64,000 nucleotides of DNA. Origin: Pleodorina starrii. Its lineage: Eukaryota; Chlorophyta; Chlorophyceae; Chlamydomonadales; Volvocaceae. Of this stretch, positions 51,167-60,670 are shown piece by piece. The stretch covers positions 114,210 through 178,209 of the forward strand of contig BRXU01000068.1 of NCBI GenBank assembly GCA_030267565.1. Reading direction: 5' to 3'. The notes beneath the pieces were generated by a model. That model did no database searches. It was not told the origin of the DNA and was given only the letters and a program-made list of their open reading frames with translations. Each line of letters begins with the position of its first letter. The first letter of the stretch is position 1. The position numbers and the translations under genes were made by a program.

Positions 51167-52119
51167 GGCCGTTTTGCTGTCTGGGAGGTGCTCGGTCTCT
51201 TTGTCTTGACCGCGGTCAAGAAATTCTTCGAGCAGTTTACGCAGTGCATCTTCTAGATGGGGCAAGATGGACGGATCAACGTCCAGTGTGATCCGGTTCC
51301 CCTTTCGGCTCATTGTAACCCGCTCTAGCTTCGCTGATATCGCTATAGGCGCCGCCGGCGTCATCTGGTTGATGGCAAGTTCCAACCGCTCCGGGCTGGA
51401 ACGCTCCTTCGGCAATCGGTCAACTAACGCCTCGGCGCGATCGGGGTGCAATTCACAGAGTTTGGAAAGCCTTTCCCAAACCCGTCGGCCGCAGCCATGC
51501 GCCGGACCAATGGCCCGGATCAAATCCATCGGTATTGCCGATGCGATCCTGTTCATCCGGGAGACAAGAGATTCGTCGATTTGCAGAGCACGGTAAGCGA
51601 CCGTCTGAGCATTCTTCCGCGCTTCTTCAGTTTTCCCGAGTTCGGCGATGATGCCCGATACAAAAATTGCTCGTTCGATGAAAGATGGATCCCTGCGTGC
51701 GTTATTTTCGACGCCTTGAGCAATTAATGCTTCTTCGTCCGAAAGCTCCATTACAAAAGCCCGAACCTTTTGACCCAATTGTCGACAGGCGAGGAGCCGT
51801 CGGGCGTCCGTAGACAATCTCGTAGTTGCCGCTCGGCAGCCTACGGACGAGGATGGCGACCTTTTGGCCGTGTTCCCGGATCGACTGTATCAGTTCCTCA
51901 AGGCCATCGGATGGATCAAGACGATCCTGGACCGCAGACATACGGATGAGATTTGGGTCAAGCAGGCGAGTGGCGTGTTTATCTTCTTCGATAACTGAAG
52001 CTTGAGCCCGCGCAACTGTCGGGCTCGTCCGGTGGGAGCTTTCTCGGCCTCAATCGCGTCAAGAGAAATGCCTGGGTTCATTGCCCCCTTCAAAGTAGAG
52101 CCGAACACCTTACGCGCCA
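51161..52119 (-). pseudogene. repB: repB (ParB-like partition protein), frameshifted
   Basis: ATG 52119 starts MARKVFGSTLKGAMNPG, a normal RepB beginning. One frameshift near 52020 moves the reading to DPNLIRMSAVQDRLDPSDGLEELIQSIREHGQKVAILVR (ParB N-terminal domain with the ParB box), and a second near 51800 moves it to QLGQKVRAFVMELSDEEALIAQGVENNARRDPSFIERA and the helical C-terminus. Each is a one-base shift, so no full-length protein is made unless these are sequencing errors. Confidence 0.85.
51204..51221. repeat. parS: parS-like palindrome 2
   Basis: Second identical TCTTGACCGCGGTCAAGA, 55 bases from the first, within the 3' end of repB. Confidence 0.8.
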
Positions 52120-53253
52120 TTTGACCGTCTCCAAGCTTTGCGGATTTCACGCTCGATCTCATCGGTAACCCGAGACACCGATTCGATAGCCCGCTCGTAG
52201 GTCCGGCGGTTCACATCCTTCGGTTCAACCTCGAAAATGCTTTGCTGGGTATTGGCCGCGTCTCCGACAGCCGTCGATTTCAGGAACTCCGCTGGTAGTA
52301 CAGAATCGCCCAGAACAGTACGCAGCAAAGATGAAATCTGGACTTGCGGGCCATCAGTAGGCTCGTAGCGGGTAAGCAGCAGTCGAACAAAGTTGAGGCC
52401 ATGTTCAGGGGCGTGTGACTCGACAACTCCCATGAGACTGCTCGCCATCTTAAGAAGCTTGCCAACGACATCACATCCAACATTGAGGCGTTTGAGCGGG
52501 ATCAAGACACCTGTAGATGCAAAAATCGAGGAGATGACCGAGAAGTTTAGCTGCGGAGGTGTGTCAATGATGACGAGGTCATAATTATCAAGAACAGGAT
52601 CAAGCGCTTCTTTGAGTTGAGTATGAAATGTAGTTGTCCCATTGCGGAAGCTTAGCGCGACCTCGAACTCATACTCCATGATATCCATCGACGCAGGGAT
52701 AAGGTCGACCGTTGGAAAGTTCGTCTTTCTAATAACCTCTGAAGCAGGCAGGGGGCTTTTCTGCCCTGATCAAATCATAAGAGGTAGGCATGTCAGGTGC
52801 GAGCTCGGGTGTGATCCCGAACATATTGTGAGACTGGCTTGACTGTCGAGGTCAACAAGGAGGATGCGGTATCCGCGCAGGCCCAAAAGTTGCCCTAAAT
52901 GTGTTACGGTCGAAGTCTTTGCTGAACCGCCCTTCAGGTTGAACACCGTCAGGATCTGACACGCCTCTCCGCCTATACGGTGTGGATGCTCCTCGGGCCG
53001 GATGCGGCCAGTCTGCAGAAGCACACGTTGCGCTTCGGACCAATTCATCGGCTGTAAACGAGCGTCGGTTGCCGCCTTCAACGATACCTGCCGGGAAGCC
53101 TTCAAGGTTTGACACGTGATGACGGAAGGTGTTTTGGTTGATGCGAAGAAGGTCCGCTGCCTCACGCATCGCAAAACGCCGAAGCCCCTTTTGAGCGTCA
53201 GGTGGGAACGTTTCAGCGGGCATGTTCACGTAGCCGACTTCCAAGCCGGCCAT
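52110..53253 (-). pseudogene. repA: repA (ParA-type partition ATPase), frameshifted
   Basis: Four frames in order give RepA: REAADLLRINQNTFRHHVSNLEGFP (HTH), after a shift near 53050 VFNLKGGSAKTSTVTHLGQLLGLRGYRILLVDLDSQASL (Walker A and A'), after one near 52830 FGITPELAPDMPTSYDLIR, and after one near 52755 the Walker B part NYDLVIIDTPPQLNFSVIS to the C-terminus, overlapping the repB start. At least three frame breaks. The RepA ATPase that moves the plasmid is lost. Confidence 0.85.
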
Positions 53254-53573
53254 GACATGGTCTCGAACCGCTGAGACGCTGTATCACGCTCATATCTGCC
53301 CTCGTCGCTTGTTATTTTCCTTACTTTAACAACTTTCTTTGATTAATCAGATGGAACCGTTGAGGCCGCATATGGCGTTGACCGTGTTCTTTTTTGGTGA
53401 GATAAAAAGGTTTTTATATTTCTATATCTTGCACGGGGAAAGAGGATTTGAAATCTAGCCGTAGTGGCGCCGCTGGGTGCAGCACGCAAGATCTAAGAGT
53501 AGCTATGCAGTACTCGAACTAAGGCTTGGTGCGAATCTGAGTCAAATCTATGGATAGCGCGGTTGACGTGACA
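53254..53573. other. Gap upstream of repA, nothing recognised
   Basis: 320 bases, AT-rich (around 53320-53440), between repA start and the integrase 3' end. It should hold the repABC promoter; no clear -35/-10 pair or palindrome identified. Confidence 0.35.
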
Positions 53574-54607
53574 CTAAAGTCCTGCCGCCTTCGTCAGATT
53601 GACCCTGAACCTGTCCCGTCGTCGCTGATAGCGTCGGGTCATCTCGGCGCTGGCGTGGCCGAGCTGCTTCTGGATGTGGCGCTCGTCGACCTCGGCCGAG
53701 GAGGCGAGGCCCGGCGCGCAGCGAGTGGGCCGGCGAACAGGGCAGGGCGCTCGGCCTCGGGCAGGTCGTCCGCGCAGGCCGGCGGCGGTGGGCGGCGCGC
53801 TTGACCAGGCGGGCGACCTCGCGGTCGTTGAGCCGCATCGGCCCGACCGCGCGGCCCTGGCCGGTGATGCGGCGAAAGAGCGGGCCCCTCGCTGATGCGC
53901 GAGAGGCGCAGCCAGGTCTGCAGCGCCTGGACCGGGCAGCTGGCAGGAGCGGAGCCGGGGCCGATCTCGACCTCGCGCCAGCCGGTCTTGCCGCGCAGGG
54001 TGATGAGCAGGCCGCCAGGCAGGATCTCGACCCAGCCGCGGCCGTCGGGTGTCTGATCGCGGCTCAGGTCGAGCCCGGTGATCTCGGACCGCCGCAGCCC
54101 GCCGGCGAAACCCAGAAGCAGCATGGCCCGGTCGCGCAGGCCCCGGAGGCTGCCGCGGTCGCAGGTCTCCAGCATGGCCAGCAGGTCCTCGGGCAGGATC
54201 GCCGCCTTCTGGCGCGGCGGTGCGGCGTGGCTGTTGCGGATGCCGGCCAGCACGGTGGCGATGTGGCGGTCGCGGCGGTCGAGCGTCAGGCCGCGCTGGG
54301 TATAGGCCCAGCTGATCGCCGAGAGCCGCCGCTCGATGGTCGAGACGGCGTTCTTGCGACCGCCGACGGATCGTGCCCCGCTGGCGCAGGCGGTGATGTA
54401 GAGGCCCGTGACCTGCGGGTCGGGGTTCAGGGCGTCCAGCCCCTCGCGCCGGCACCAGGCAGCGAAATGTTTCCAGTCGGCGGCATAGGCGCGGCGGGTG
54501 TTGGCGGAACTGGCGGCGTCGGCATAGCCGCGGGCGCGCTCGGCCAGGTCGCGCAGGGCCGGGGGCTGATGGTCGGATGGGGCAGGGGGGTGACTGTCGT
54601 CAATCAT
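53574..54607 (-). pseudogene. Tyrosine recombinase/integrase, frameshifted
   Basis: ATG 54607. The first ~245 codons form the core-binding domain (SANTRRAYAADWKHFAAWC) and catalytic Arg region (LLLGFAGGLRRSEITGLDL). A frameshift near 53880 moves to MRLNDREVARLVKRAA and HSLRAG (His, Arg), and another near 53700 to IQKQLGHASAEMTRRYQRR (His, nucleophilic Tyr). All catalytic residues remain but in three frames. The start overlaps the 3' end of the fic gene. Confidence 0.8.
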
Positions 54608-55211
54608 CGCGGCCGACGACTCTGATCTGCCGCAAGAGCAATGCGGCCAGCGGGGCGGTATCGCCGCGATAAGCAGCGATGGATGCGGAAAGCATTTCGT
54701 CTGGGGGTACGCCTGCCCAGGTCAGTGGATGGCCCGCGCGTTCCGCCAGATAGCGCACATATTCGCGCAAGGCGCGGCCGTTCCCATCCCGGAAGGGATG
54801 CAGGACGTTCAACTCGCCCATGTACCAGGCCATGCGCTCCGCAAAGCGGTCCGCCGGCAGTCCGGCAAGCCAGTGTTCCCGCGCCAGTTCTGCCGTCAGC
54901 CGTACGCCCTCCTGCTCGATGAAGCGCCAATTCGCAAAGCGACTGCCACCTTTGGAGATGTCGACTTCCCGGATACTGCCGGCCCAAGCATAGATGTCAC
55001 CGAACAAGGCGCGATGAATAGCCAGAAAATAGGGGAAACCGGGTCCTTCCGGTGGCTCGGGCAGGGGGGATGCGCCGATCCTGAGTGTGGCGACCAAAAC
55101 CAGCGCAGCTTCGGCGTCGTCAAGCTCTGCCTGATCCGTGATTCCGAGCAGATTGACGAGCACACCGGAATCTGGATGGAGATGCCGGTCGTCGCTGTCG
55201 TATTTGGCCAT
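54600..55211 (-). CDS. Fic-domain AMP-transferase, toxin of a Fic/VbhA-like pair
   Basis: 203 residues. Fic motif HPFRDGNGRALR with catalytic His138. The N-terminal part (FPYFLAIHRALFGDIYAWAGSIREVDISKGG) is usual. Fic proteins transfer AMP to targets such as gyrase and topoisomerase IV; the companion small protein at 55215 carries the inhibitory motif, so this is a class I system. Ends overlapping the integrase start. Confidence 0.9.
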   Translation of the reverse strand: MAKYDSDDRHLHPDSGVLVNLLGITDQAELDDAEAALVLVATLRIGASPLPEPPEGPGFPYFLAIHRALFGDIYAWAGSIREVDISKGGSRFANWRFIEQEGVRLTAELAREHWLAGLPADRFAERMAWYMGELNVLHPFRDGNGRALREYVRYLAERAGHPLTWAGVPPDEMLSASIAAYRGDTAPLAALLLRQIRVVGRDD

Positions 55212-55214
55212 GGG

Positions 55215-55436
55215 TCAGCCGACAGAGGACGGTCTGCGGTAGCGCTCCAGCAGGCGAGTGCGCAAATCCGACAGGCTCAGCGACCCGGCTTCCACTTCGC
55301 GCAACTCGGCTGCTGCCTGCGGGTCGAGACGAAACCCTTCAATCTCTTGGCTGGCAATCGCGCTCGCCATAAGCCGTGCGGTGGGGGTCACACGGTGGAG
55401 GGGTTCCGTCAGCGGATGAGAGATCCTGGGGCGCAT
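55215..55436 (-). CDS. VbhA-like antitoxin for Fic
   Basis: 73 residues from ATG 55436. The helix ASQEIEGFRLDPQAAAELREVE holds the S-x3-EG inhibitory motif (SQEIEG), whose Glu blocks the Fic nucleotide site. It is 3 bases upstream of the fic gene, so antitoxin is made first. The open frame continues upstream to 55505 without good start context. Confidence 0.8.
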   Translation of the reverse strand: MRPRISHPLTEPLHRVTPTARLMASAIASQEIEGFRLDPQAAAELREVEAGSLSLSDLRTRLLERYRRPSSVG

Positions 55437-55629
55437 TACGAAAATCCTGTCAGTTGGCGCAAGTGTAGCAGAGTTCGGACGGAGCTGCATCATCGAGCTT
55501 TCCATCGGCCTCGCTGCGGAAACATCAATCGAGACCCTTGACCCGCGAGGCCTCCCAGGTGCCTCCGAGGGCGATTTCCGGCTGTCTGGGCGGTCTCACA
55601 GCGCATTCTTCCATAGGAAAGTCCAACAT

Positions 55630-55650
55630 CCGATAAGGCAACATTATCGG
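55630..55650. promoter_or_regulatory. Palindrome CCGATAA-N7-TTATCGG upstream of DUF1403-scpB
   Basis: CCGATAA (55630-55636) and TTATCGG (55644-55650) with a 7-base spacer, 82 bases before the DUF1403 start. An almost identical palindrome with the same spacing precedes the DUF1612 gene at 58628. Shared operator inferred. Confidence 0.65.
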
Positions 55651-55731
55651 TTGTTTTCTCCTCGTGACAAGGGCGGCGCTTTTTGAGAGAGAATCTGGCC
55701 AAAAGCGCCGTTTCGTGCTAGTCTCCGAACC

Positions 55732-56649
55732 ATGGATCTTGCTGCCTCACCGCCTGACGATGCCTGCTCGCTGCCCGTCCTGCCCCGCTGGATCCGCGGC
55801 GGCGGCGGAGCGGAAACATCAGACTACGCTGTCTTTTCTGTTGGAGCGGCGCTGGCGGTTCTGGACGCGGTCGCGCGCGCTGACGATCCGGCCGGCAGCC
55901 TCTGGCGCCAGCGCCTGGCCCTGCAGGCTGCGACCGCCGTCTCCACCTTGGAGGGCCGGCGCGAGAGTGCGGCCCAGCTGCGCGATGCCCTGGCGCTGAC
56001 CCGGCCCGGCGACGATCCCGGCCCTGCTGGCCGGATGCTGGCCGGCTGGCGTTTTCTCGGCGAGGCGCGGGCGCTGCGCGCGGCCGACTGGCCCGCGTGC
56101 CTGCCGGCGGCCTTCGACCTGCCCGCCGCGCCGCTTCGGGACCTGCTGGGCGATCTGGGCGCGCGCTTCGTCGGCCGCAGCCTGCCGCCGCGCTTTGCCG
56201 CCGAGGCGGCGGCCGCAGTTCTGGCGCTTGGCCCCGCCCACCGCGGCCTGGCCCTTTGGCTGGCCGATGCGGCTCTGGCCCGGGCGCTTGGCTGGACCCG
56301 GCCGGTGCCGCTGCTGGCCGCGCATCTGCCGCGCGCGGCGTTCCGCTTGCAGGGCGCGGCCTGGCTTGCGGCCTGCGCCGGCGCCTGGGGCAGGGGGGCC
56401 GTGGCCGCCCTGGACCTGCATGCGGACCTGACCCGCCGCGCCGACCGGCTGCGCGGCGCCGCGCCGAAACTGCGCAGCAAGGATGCCGATGCCACCCTGG
56501 CCCGGCTGCTCACCGAGGATGCGCTGCCGGCCCAGGCCGGGGCCCGCGCCAGCGACCGCGCGGCGCGGCGGCTGTTCGAACGGCTGGTGGCGCTCGGTGC
56601 GGTGCGCGAGCTGACCGGCCGGGCCAGCTTCCGGCTCTACGGGCTCTGA
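55732..56649 (+). CDS. DUF1403 family plasmid protein
   Basis: 305 residues. Starts DLAASPPDDACSLPVLPRWIRGG; long Ala/Leu/Arg helical body; C-terminal winged-helix-like stretch (ASDRAARRLFERLVALGAVRELTGRASFRLYGL). DUF1403 is known from alphaproteobacterial plasmids next to ScpB-type genes; no function is established to my knowledge. The ScpB gene starts one base after its stop, so the two form an operon. Confidence 0.85.
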   Translation: MDLAASPPDDACSLPVLPRWIRGGGGAETSDYAVFSVGAALAVLDAVARADDPAGSLWRQRLALQAATAVSTLEGRRESAAQLRDALALTRPGDDPGPAGRMLAGWRFLGEARALRAADWPACLPAAFDLPAAPLRDLLGDLGARFVGRSLPPRFAAEAAAAVLALGPAHRGLALWLADAALARALGWTRPVPLLAAHLPRAAFRLQGAAWLAACAGAWGRGAVAALDLHADLTRRADRLRGAAPKLRSKDADATLARLLTEDALPAQAGARASDRAARRLFERLVALGAVRELTGRASFRLYGL

Positions 56650-56650
56650 C

Positions 56651-57274
56651 ATGGCCGAGCCCCTCGACACCGAGCTGACCGACCTGCCGCAAGCCCTGCG
56701 CTGGCGCGAATGGATGGCCCGGGTCGAGGCGGTGCTGTTCGCCGCGGCCGAGCCGGTCGGTCGCGAGGTGCTGGCCCGGGTGGTCGGCCGTGACTGCGCG
56801 CTCGATCTGCTGATCGAGGATATCGCCGCCGACCTGGCCGAGCGTCCCTATGCTATCACCCGCGCCGCCGGCGGTTGGCAGCTCACCACGCGCGCGCGCC
56901 ATGCCGAGGCGATCCGCGCCGCGCTCGGCGAGCGTGACGCCCCTCGCGACCTCACTCCGAACGAGGCGCTGGTCCTGACCATCATTGCCTACATGCAGCC
57001 GGTCACGCGCGGCGCGATTGCGCGCCTGACCGGCCGCGAGGTGAGCCGCGACCTGATCGCCCGGCTGCAACGCCAGGGCCTGATCGGCCGCGGCCCGCGC
57101 AGTCCCGAGCCCGGCGCGCCCTATACCTACGTCACCACCCCGGAGTTCCTGGCGCAGTTCGGGCTGGAAACCCTGCGAGACCTGCCCGACCTGGAGGCGA
57201 TGGAAGAGGCCGGACTGCTCGAGGCGGAGGAGGGGGATCTGGGAATGCCGCTGGCCGGGGAACCGGAGGAGTGA
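56651..57274 (+). CDS. scpB: ScpB-like segregation/condensation protein
   Basis: 207 residues. ScpB winged-helix pair: WMARVEAVLFAAAEPVGREVLARVVGR, YAITRAAGGWQLTTRARH, LTPNEALVLTIIAYMQPVTRGAIARLTGREVSRDLIARLQRQGLIGRGPR spans the second domain. Chromosomal ScpB works with ScpA and SMC; no scpA or smc is present here, so this plasmid copy may have another role. Coupled to DUF1403. Confidence 0.88.
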   Translation: MAEPLDTELTDLPQALRWREWMARVEAVLFAAAEPVGREVLARVVGRDCALDLLIEDIAADLAERPYAITRAAGGWQLTTRARHAEAIRAALGERDAPRDLTPNEALVLTIIAYMQPVTRGAIARLTGREVSRDLIARLQRQGLIGRGPRSPEPGAPYTYVTTPEFLAQFGLETLRDLPDLEAMEEAGLLEAEEGDLGMPLAGEPEE

Positions 57275-57279
57275 GGAGG

Positions 57280-57528
57280 CTAGCCGCGCGGGAACATGTC
57301 CTCGCCGCCGAGGTGCAGGCGAATGTGATGCCGGCGGCACAGCCAGCGAACGGTCAGGGGATCGTCGTAGCTGTCGTGATGCGCATCGACCTTCAGCGCG
57401 CCGCACACCTCGCACGGGCCCTTGCGCAGCCGTCCAGCGTTCAGCGCCTGCTGCACGAGCAGATGCGCCGTGTATTTCGATGGATTGGCCCGGCGCCAGT
57501 CCGTCTGGCGGGTATTGCTGTTGAGCAT
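57280..57528 (-). CDS. Small HNH-like zinc-finger protein
   Basis: 82 residues from ATG 57528. C-x2-C (CEVCG) and the HH region (VDAHHDSYDDPLTVRWLCRRHHIRLH) form an HNH-like treble clef. Phage-related proteins of this kind are small nicking nucleases or DNA-binding proteins. It ends 5 bases from the ScpB stop, convergent with it. Confidence 0.75.
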   Translation of the reverse strand: MLNSNTRQTDWRRANPSKYTAHLLVQQALNAGRLRKGPCEVCGALKVDAHHDSYDDPLTVRWLCRRHHIRLHLGGEDMFPRG

Positions 57529-57868
57529 GCCCTCAGCGTGCCCGTTGGGTTGCCTCGGGTCAATATCAGGCAGGCGTGCCTGCGGGACGAGCCGTCCCGG
57601 ACCGACTGCACCGGCGCGGGCCGGCCGTGATCCGGTGCGGGAGGCCCGCGCGAGTCCTGGTGCCCAGGGCGCTCGGATCGTCTGGAAACGCATCATGGGG
57701 GTTGCGCAGCACCGGCCGGTTCTCTCCCGCACCCGGAAGCATGATGCCTTCGCTGTGGCGTAAAAGGCCGAAATCATCAGAGCCGCGCATCGGGCAGCAG
57801 CCCGGTTCGTGTGACACGCCGATGGCATCGCATGCGGCCGGTGCTCCAACAGACCACCGGAGGCAGCC
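57529..57868. other. Gap, nothing recognised
   Basis: 340 bases between the HNH-like gene and the ParD-like gene, which start divergently. No convincing frame. It should hold promoters for both genes. Confidence 0.35.
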
Positions 57869-58159
57869 ATGGCGGTCCACAAGCAAAGCATCAGCTTCAC
57901 GGACGTCGCATCCGATTTTGCAAAAGAACGCGTCGAGCGCGGCGAATATCCGAATGTCAGCGCAGCCGTGTCCGGTGAGCTCGCTCGGGCCAAGGCGCGA
58001 CGCGCCAGGGAACAGGCTGTTCTTGAGGCCGAGGTCCAGCGCCGTCTTGCCTTGCCGCTCGACCGTTGGGAACCTGTGGGTAAAGGCGTGAGCGTCACTG
58101 CCGATTCGCGCGCCCATCTCGCGGCACGGATGCAAGCGCAGGGTGGCAAACCCTCCTGA
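57869..58159 (+). CDS. ParD-like ribbon-helix-helix antitoxin
   Basis: 96 residues. RHH N-terminus (KQSISFTDVASDFAKERVERGEYPNVSAAVSGELARAKA): strand, then two helices as in ParD. The C-terminal tail is flexible and would cover the toxin. Start codon follows GGAGGCAGCC. TGATG overlap with the toxin gene. Confidence 0.85.
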   Translation: MAVHKQSISFTDVASDFAKERVERGEYPNVSAAVSGELARAKARRAREQAVLEAEVQRRLALPLDRWEPVGKGVSVTADSRAHLAARMQAQGGKPS

Positions 58160-58437
58160 TGCGCCTGATCCGACACCCGCTTGTCGCCCGGGATCTGTCT
58201 GGGCTGGTCGACCATATCATCGAAGCAAGTCGCCGCCTCGACGAGGCCGACGACCTCATGGCGAAGGTCGTCGCAAACCCATTTTCCGGCGCGAGGCTTT
58301 CCGCTCCCCTTGACGGGTGGTTGGCCCGGCATGGTGGCCGGGACCGACGGCCGACGGTCGTGTTCCGCCCCGAGCGCGATACCGGCACCATCTTTGTCGT
58401 CCTGGTGGCCTTCGGTGGCCAGGATTGGATGAGCTGA
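58159..58437 (+). CDS. ParE/RelE-superfamily toxin
   Basis: 92 residues. MRLIRHPLVARDLSGLVDHIIEASRRLDEADDLM spans the alpha-hairpin, then VVFRPERDTGTIFVVLVAFGGQDW strands. Coupled to the RHH antitoxin (start overlaps its stop). Type II module that stabilises plasmids; target (gyrase or ribosome) not readable. Confidence 0.8.
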   Translation: MRLIRHPLVARDLSGLVDHIIEASRRLDEADDLMAKVVANPFSGARLSAPLDGWLARHGGRDRRPTVVFRPERDTGTIFVVLVAFGGQDWMS

Positions 58438-58627
58438 GGCCAAGGCCGGCCGGACTGGCCCGACTGATCCTTGGCCCGCCGCGAACGTGCCACGCATCAT
58501 CCAGCGGACCTGACTGGGGGACACCGCGCCGTGACTTGCACCAGCAGTTTATGGATATGGTGCCTCGGACGGTTCATCACGGCGACCTCTTTGAGGATCT
58601 CGCGCTCATCGCGCCGCCTGGTTTCCA

Positions 58628-58648
58628 GCGATAATCGGGACTTATCGC
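58628..58648. promoter_or_regulatory. Palindrome GCGATAA-N7-TTATCGC upstream of DUF1612 gene
   Basis: GCGATAA (58628-58634), 7-base spacer TCGGGAC, TTATCGC (58642-58648), 62 bases before the GTG start at 58710. Same core CGATAA-N7-TTATCG as at 55630. Confidence 0.65.
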
Positions 58649-58709
58649 CGGCTGACGGCGCGAAAGATGAATGCTTGAGTAGCGCTCATAATCGGCTATT
58701 TTTGATCCT

Positions 58710-59520
58710 GTGAAGAACCGTGATCAATACGAGCAGGGGTTATTCCCGGACCCCGAGGCCGACGAAACCGGCCCTTATGACGCTGCCCCGGCCGAGGCGG
58801 ATCTGTGGTTCCTGCCCGGCCCGGACACCGAAGAGGACGCCGATCCTCTCGCCCCGCCGCTGCCGCGCGCGCCGCGCACATCCCTGGTCGATCTGGCGGC
58901 CTGGCGCGCCGCCGAAGCGGCGCTGGCGCAGCCGCTGGCCGTGCTCTCGCGCGATCTCGGCCGGCTCATCGAACGGGCCGAAAGCCTCGAGCCGCCGGCC
59001 GGTGCCCGCCTGGCCCAGGCCGAGGCCGCGGCGCTGAGCTGGGGCAGCGGCGATCGCATCTCTGCCGACCGCATCGCGCTCTGGTCGAGCCTGCGCATCG
59101 GCGCCACCGGCGCGGACGGGCCGGCGCTGATCCGCAGCGCCTGGGCCGCCCGCCGGCTTCCTGCCGCTGGCGCGGACCGGCGTGGGCGCGCTGCGGGAGG
59201 GCGGGACGCCGGAGCAGCGGCTCTCGGCCTGGATCGCAGGCACCCGGGATGCGGTGCTGTCGGCGCTGATGGCGCTCGCCGAGCTGCGCGCCTGGCGGGC
59301 ACGCGCCGAGGCCGGGACCGCCGATCTCTCGGGCCGCACCCCGCGCCTCCTGGTCGACGCGCTCGCGCGCCATGTCATGGTCGCGCTGCCGCAGCTGGTC
59401 GCCGAGACCGGCGCCTCGCGCCCGGCGCTCGCGCGCGCCCTGGCAATTCTGGAGGCGCGCGGGCTCGTGCGCGAGGTCACCGGCCAGGGCCGGTACAGGG
59501 TCTGGGCCGCGCGAACGTGA
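58710..59520 (+). pseudogene. DUF1612 / RHE_PE00001-family HTH protein, frameshifted
   Basis: GTG start 58710. N-terminal part (TSLVDLAAWRAAEAALAQPLAVLSRDLGRL, GSGDRISADRIALWSSLRIG) is DUF1612-like. A one-base shift near 59152 moves to the frame FLPLARTGVGALREGG ... ASRPALARALAILEARGLVREVTGQGRYRVW, the C-terminal HTH. A plasmid gene family often found with DUF1403/ScpB. The shift may be real or a sequencing error. Preceded by the shared palindrome. Confidence 0.75.
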
Positions 59521-59589
59521 CGATAATGCCGCAAATACGCGGTATGTCTGTATGTCTCCGGGGAGGGCCGCCTGACGGGACTTGCGTTT

Positions 59590-60037
59590 GGATGATATGG
59601 GCCGCACCGTATTCGGTCAGCCGCTCACGCTGGCGCATATAGGCGCGCAATGTGGCAATCTCGGCATTCGGGCGGAAGCTGCCTCGCAGCAGCCCATAGG
59701 AATGCAGCTGACGTAACCAGCCTGCATCGCTGACATCGGTTTTGCGGCCCGGCACATTCTTGGCATATCGGGCATTCACAAGGACGACCTCGAAGCCACG
59801 CGCCTCCAGAATCTCGAAGGCCGGGATCCAGTAGACACCCGTGGATTCCATGGCAATGCTGGTTACACCGCAGGCCTTGAGCCAGTCGGCCATATGATGC
59901 AGGTCCTGCGTAAACGTGCCGAATGGTCTGACTGGCGTGTCGCTGGCCTCGGGGTTCACCGCCGCCATGTGCATGGTCGAACCGATGTCGATTGCCGCAA
60001 CCTTGGGATTGACCAGCTTCAGATCCGGGGTAACCAT
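59590..60037 (-). pseudogene. IS110-family transposase, N-terminal fragment
   Basis: From ATG 60037 VTPDLKLVNPKVAAIDIGSTMHMAAV (first DEDD Asp), VTSIAMESTGVYWIPAFEILE (Glu), KTDVSDAGWLRQL (Asp) are clear. After QRERLTEY similarity stops near 59597 and the serine-containing C-terminal half is lost. Confidence 0.85.
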
Positions 60038-60067
60038 CCGGCGTAGGCCGCGCACGGGTGTCCGTGC

Positions 60068-60670
60068 TCAGGGAGTGGGCTTGGGTGCTTTGGGCTTGCC
60101 GGGCCGCGGGGACCATTTCTTCGCGAGTTGGTCAAAGCGTTCGACGATCCTGTCGATCCTGGCATCTTTGGGATCGAAGGTTGCACCTGACCAGCCGACC
60201 ATGTCGTCGTGCTGCTCGTGGTCCGGATCTGCGAGGGCTTCAAGGAACGCTTCGTAGCCCGGAGCACCGCCGACATCCTCGGGCGGGCAGGCCCCGCTGG
60301 CCTTCAGAAGCCTTGGATAGGTCACGCCCGGGCTGGCCTCGCTCACCCGCTCGATGCGGATGCTGTGGTCCCAGTCATCGCCGAAGTCGTAGACATACTG
60401 GAGCGTCCTGGCGCCGGTATCCTCGAGCACCTTTTGCAGCGTCGCCTTCTTCGCGGGCATCGGGCCGTCGTAGAATCCGTCCGGATCGGGCACGCCCCAG
60501 CCCGCCCCCCCGGCCCTGAATTCGTAGAGATGGGTGTCCGTCCAGCCCATCGACGCCTGGACCACCTCATGCAGCCGGTCGAGCCTGATCTTCAGCGGCA
60601 CCTCGATATGGCGCATCGGCTGAGGATCGACGTCGTTCAGAAGGATCCGGAGGCGGGCGATCAGGGTCAT
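60068..60670 (-). CDS. Plasmid pRiA4b ORF-3-like protein (IS66-linked passenger)
   Basis: 200 residues from ATG 60670. PRiA4b_ORF3 domain: LRILLNDVDPQPMRHIEVPLKIRLDRLHEVVQASMGW spans the start, then HLYEF, YVYDFGDDWDHSIRIE, CPPEDVGGAPGYEAF. Its start overlaps the IS66 transposase stop (4 bases). Function unknown; commonly rides with IS66 elements. Confidence 0.85.
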   Translation of the reverse strand: MTLIARLRILLNDVDPQPMRHIEVPLKIRLDRLHEVVQASMGWTDTHLYEFRAGGAGWGVPDPDGFYDGPMPAKKATLQKVLEDTGARTLQYVYDFGDDWDHSIRIERVSEASPGVTYPRLLKASGACPPEDVGGAPGYEAFLEALADPDHEQHDDMVGWSGATFDPKDARIDRIVERFDQLAKKWSPRPGKPKAPKPTP

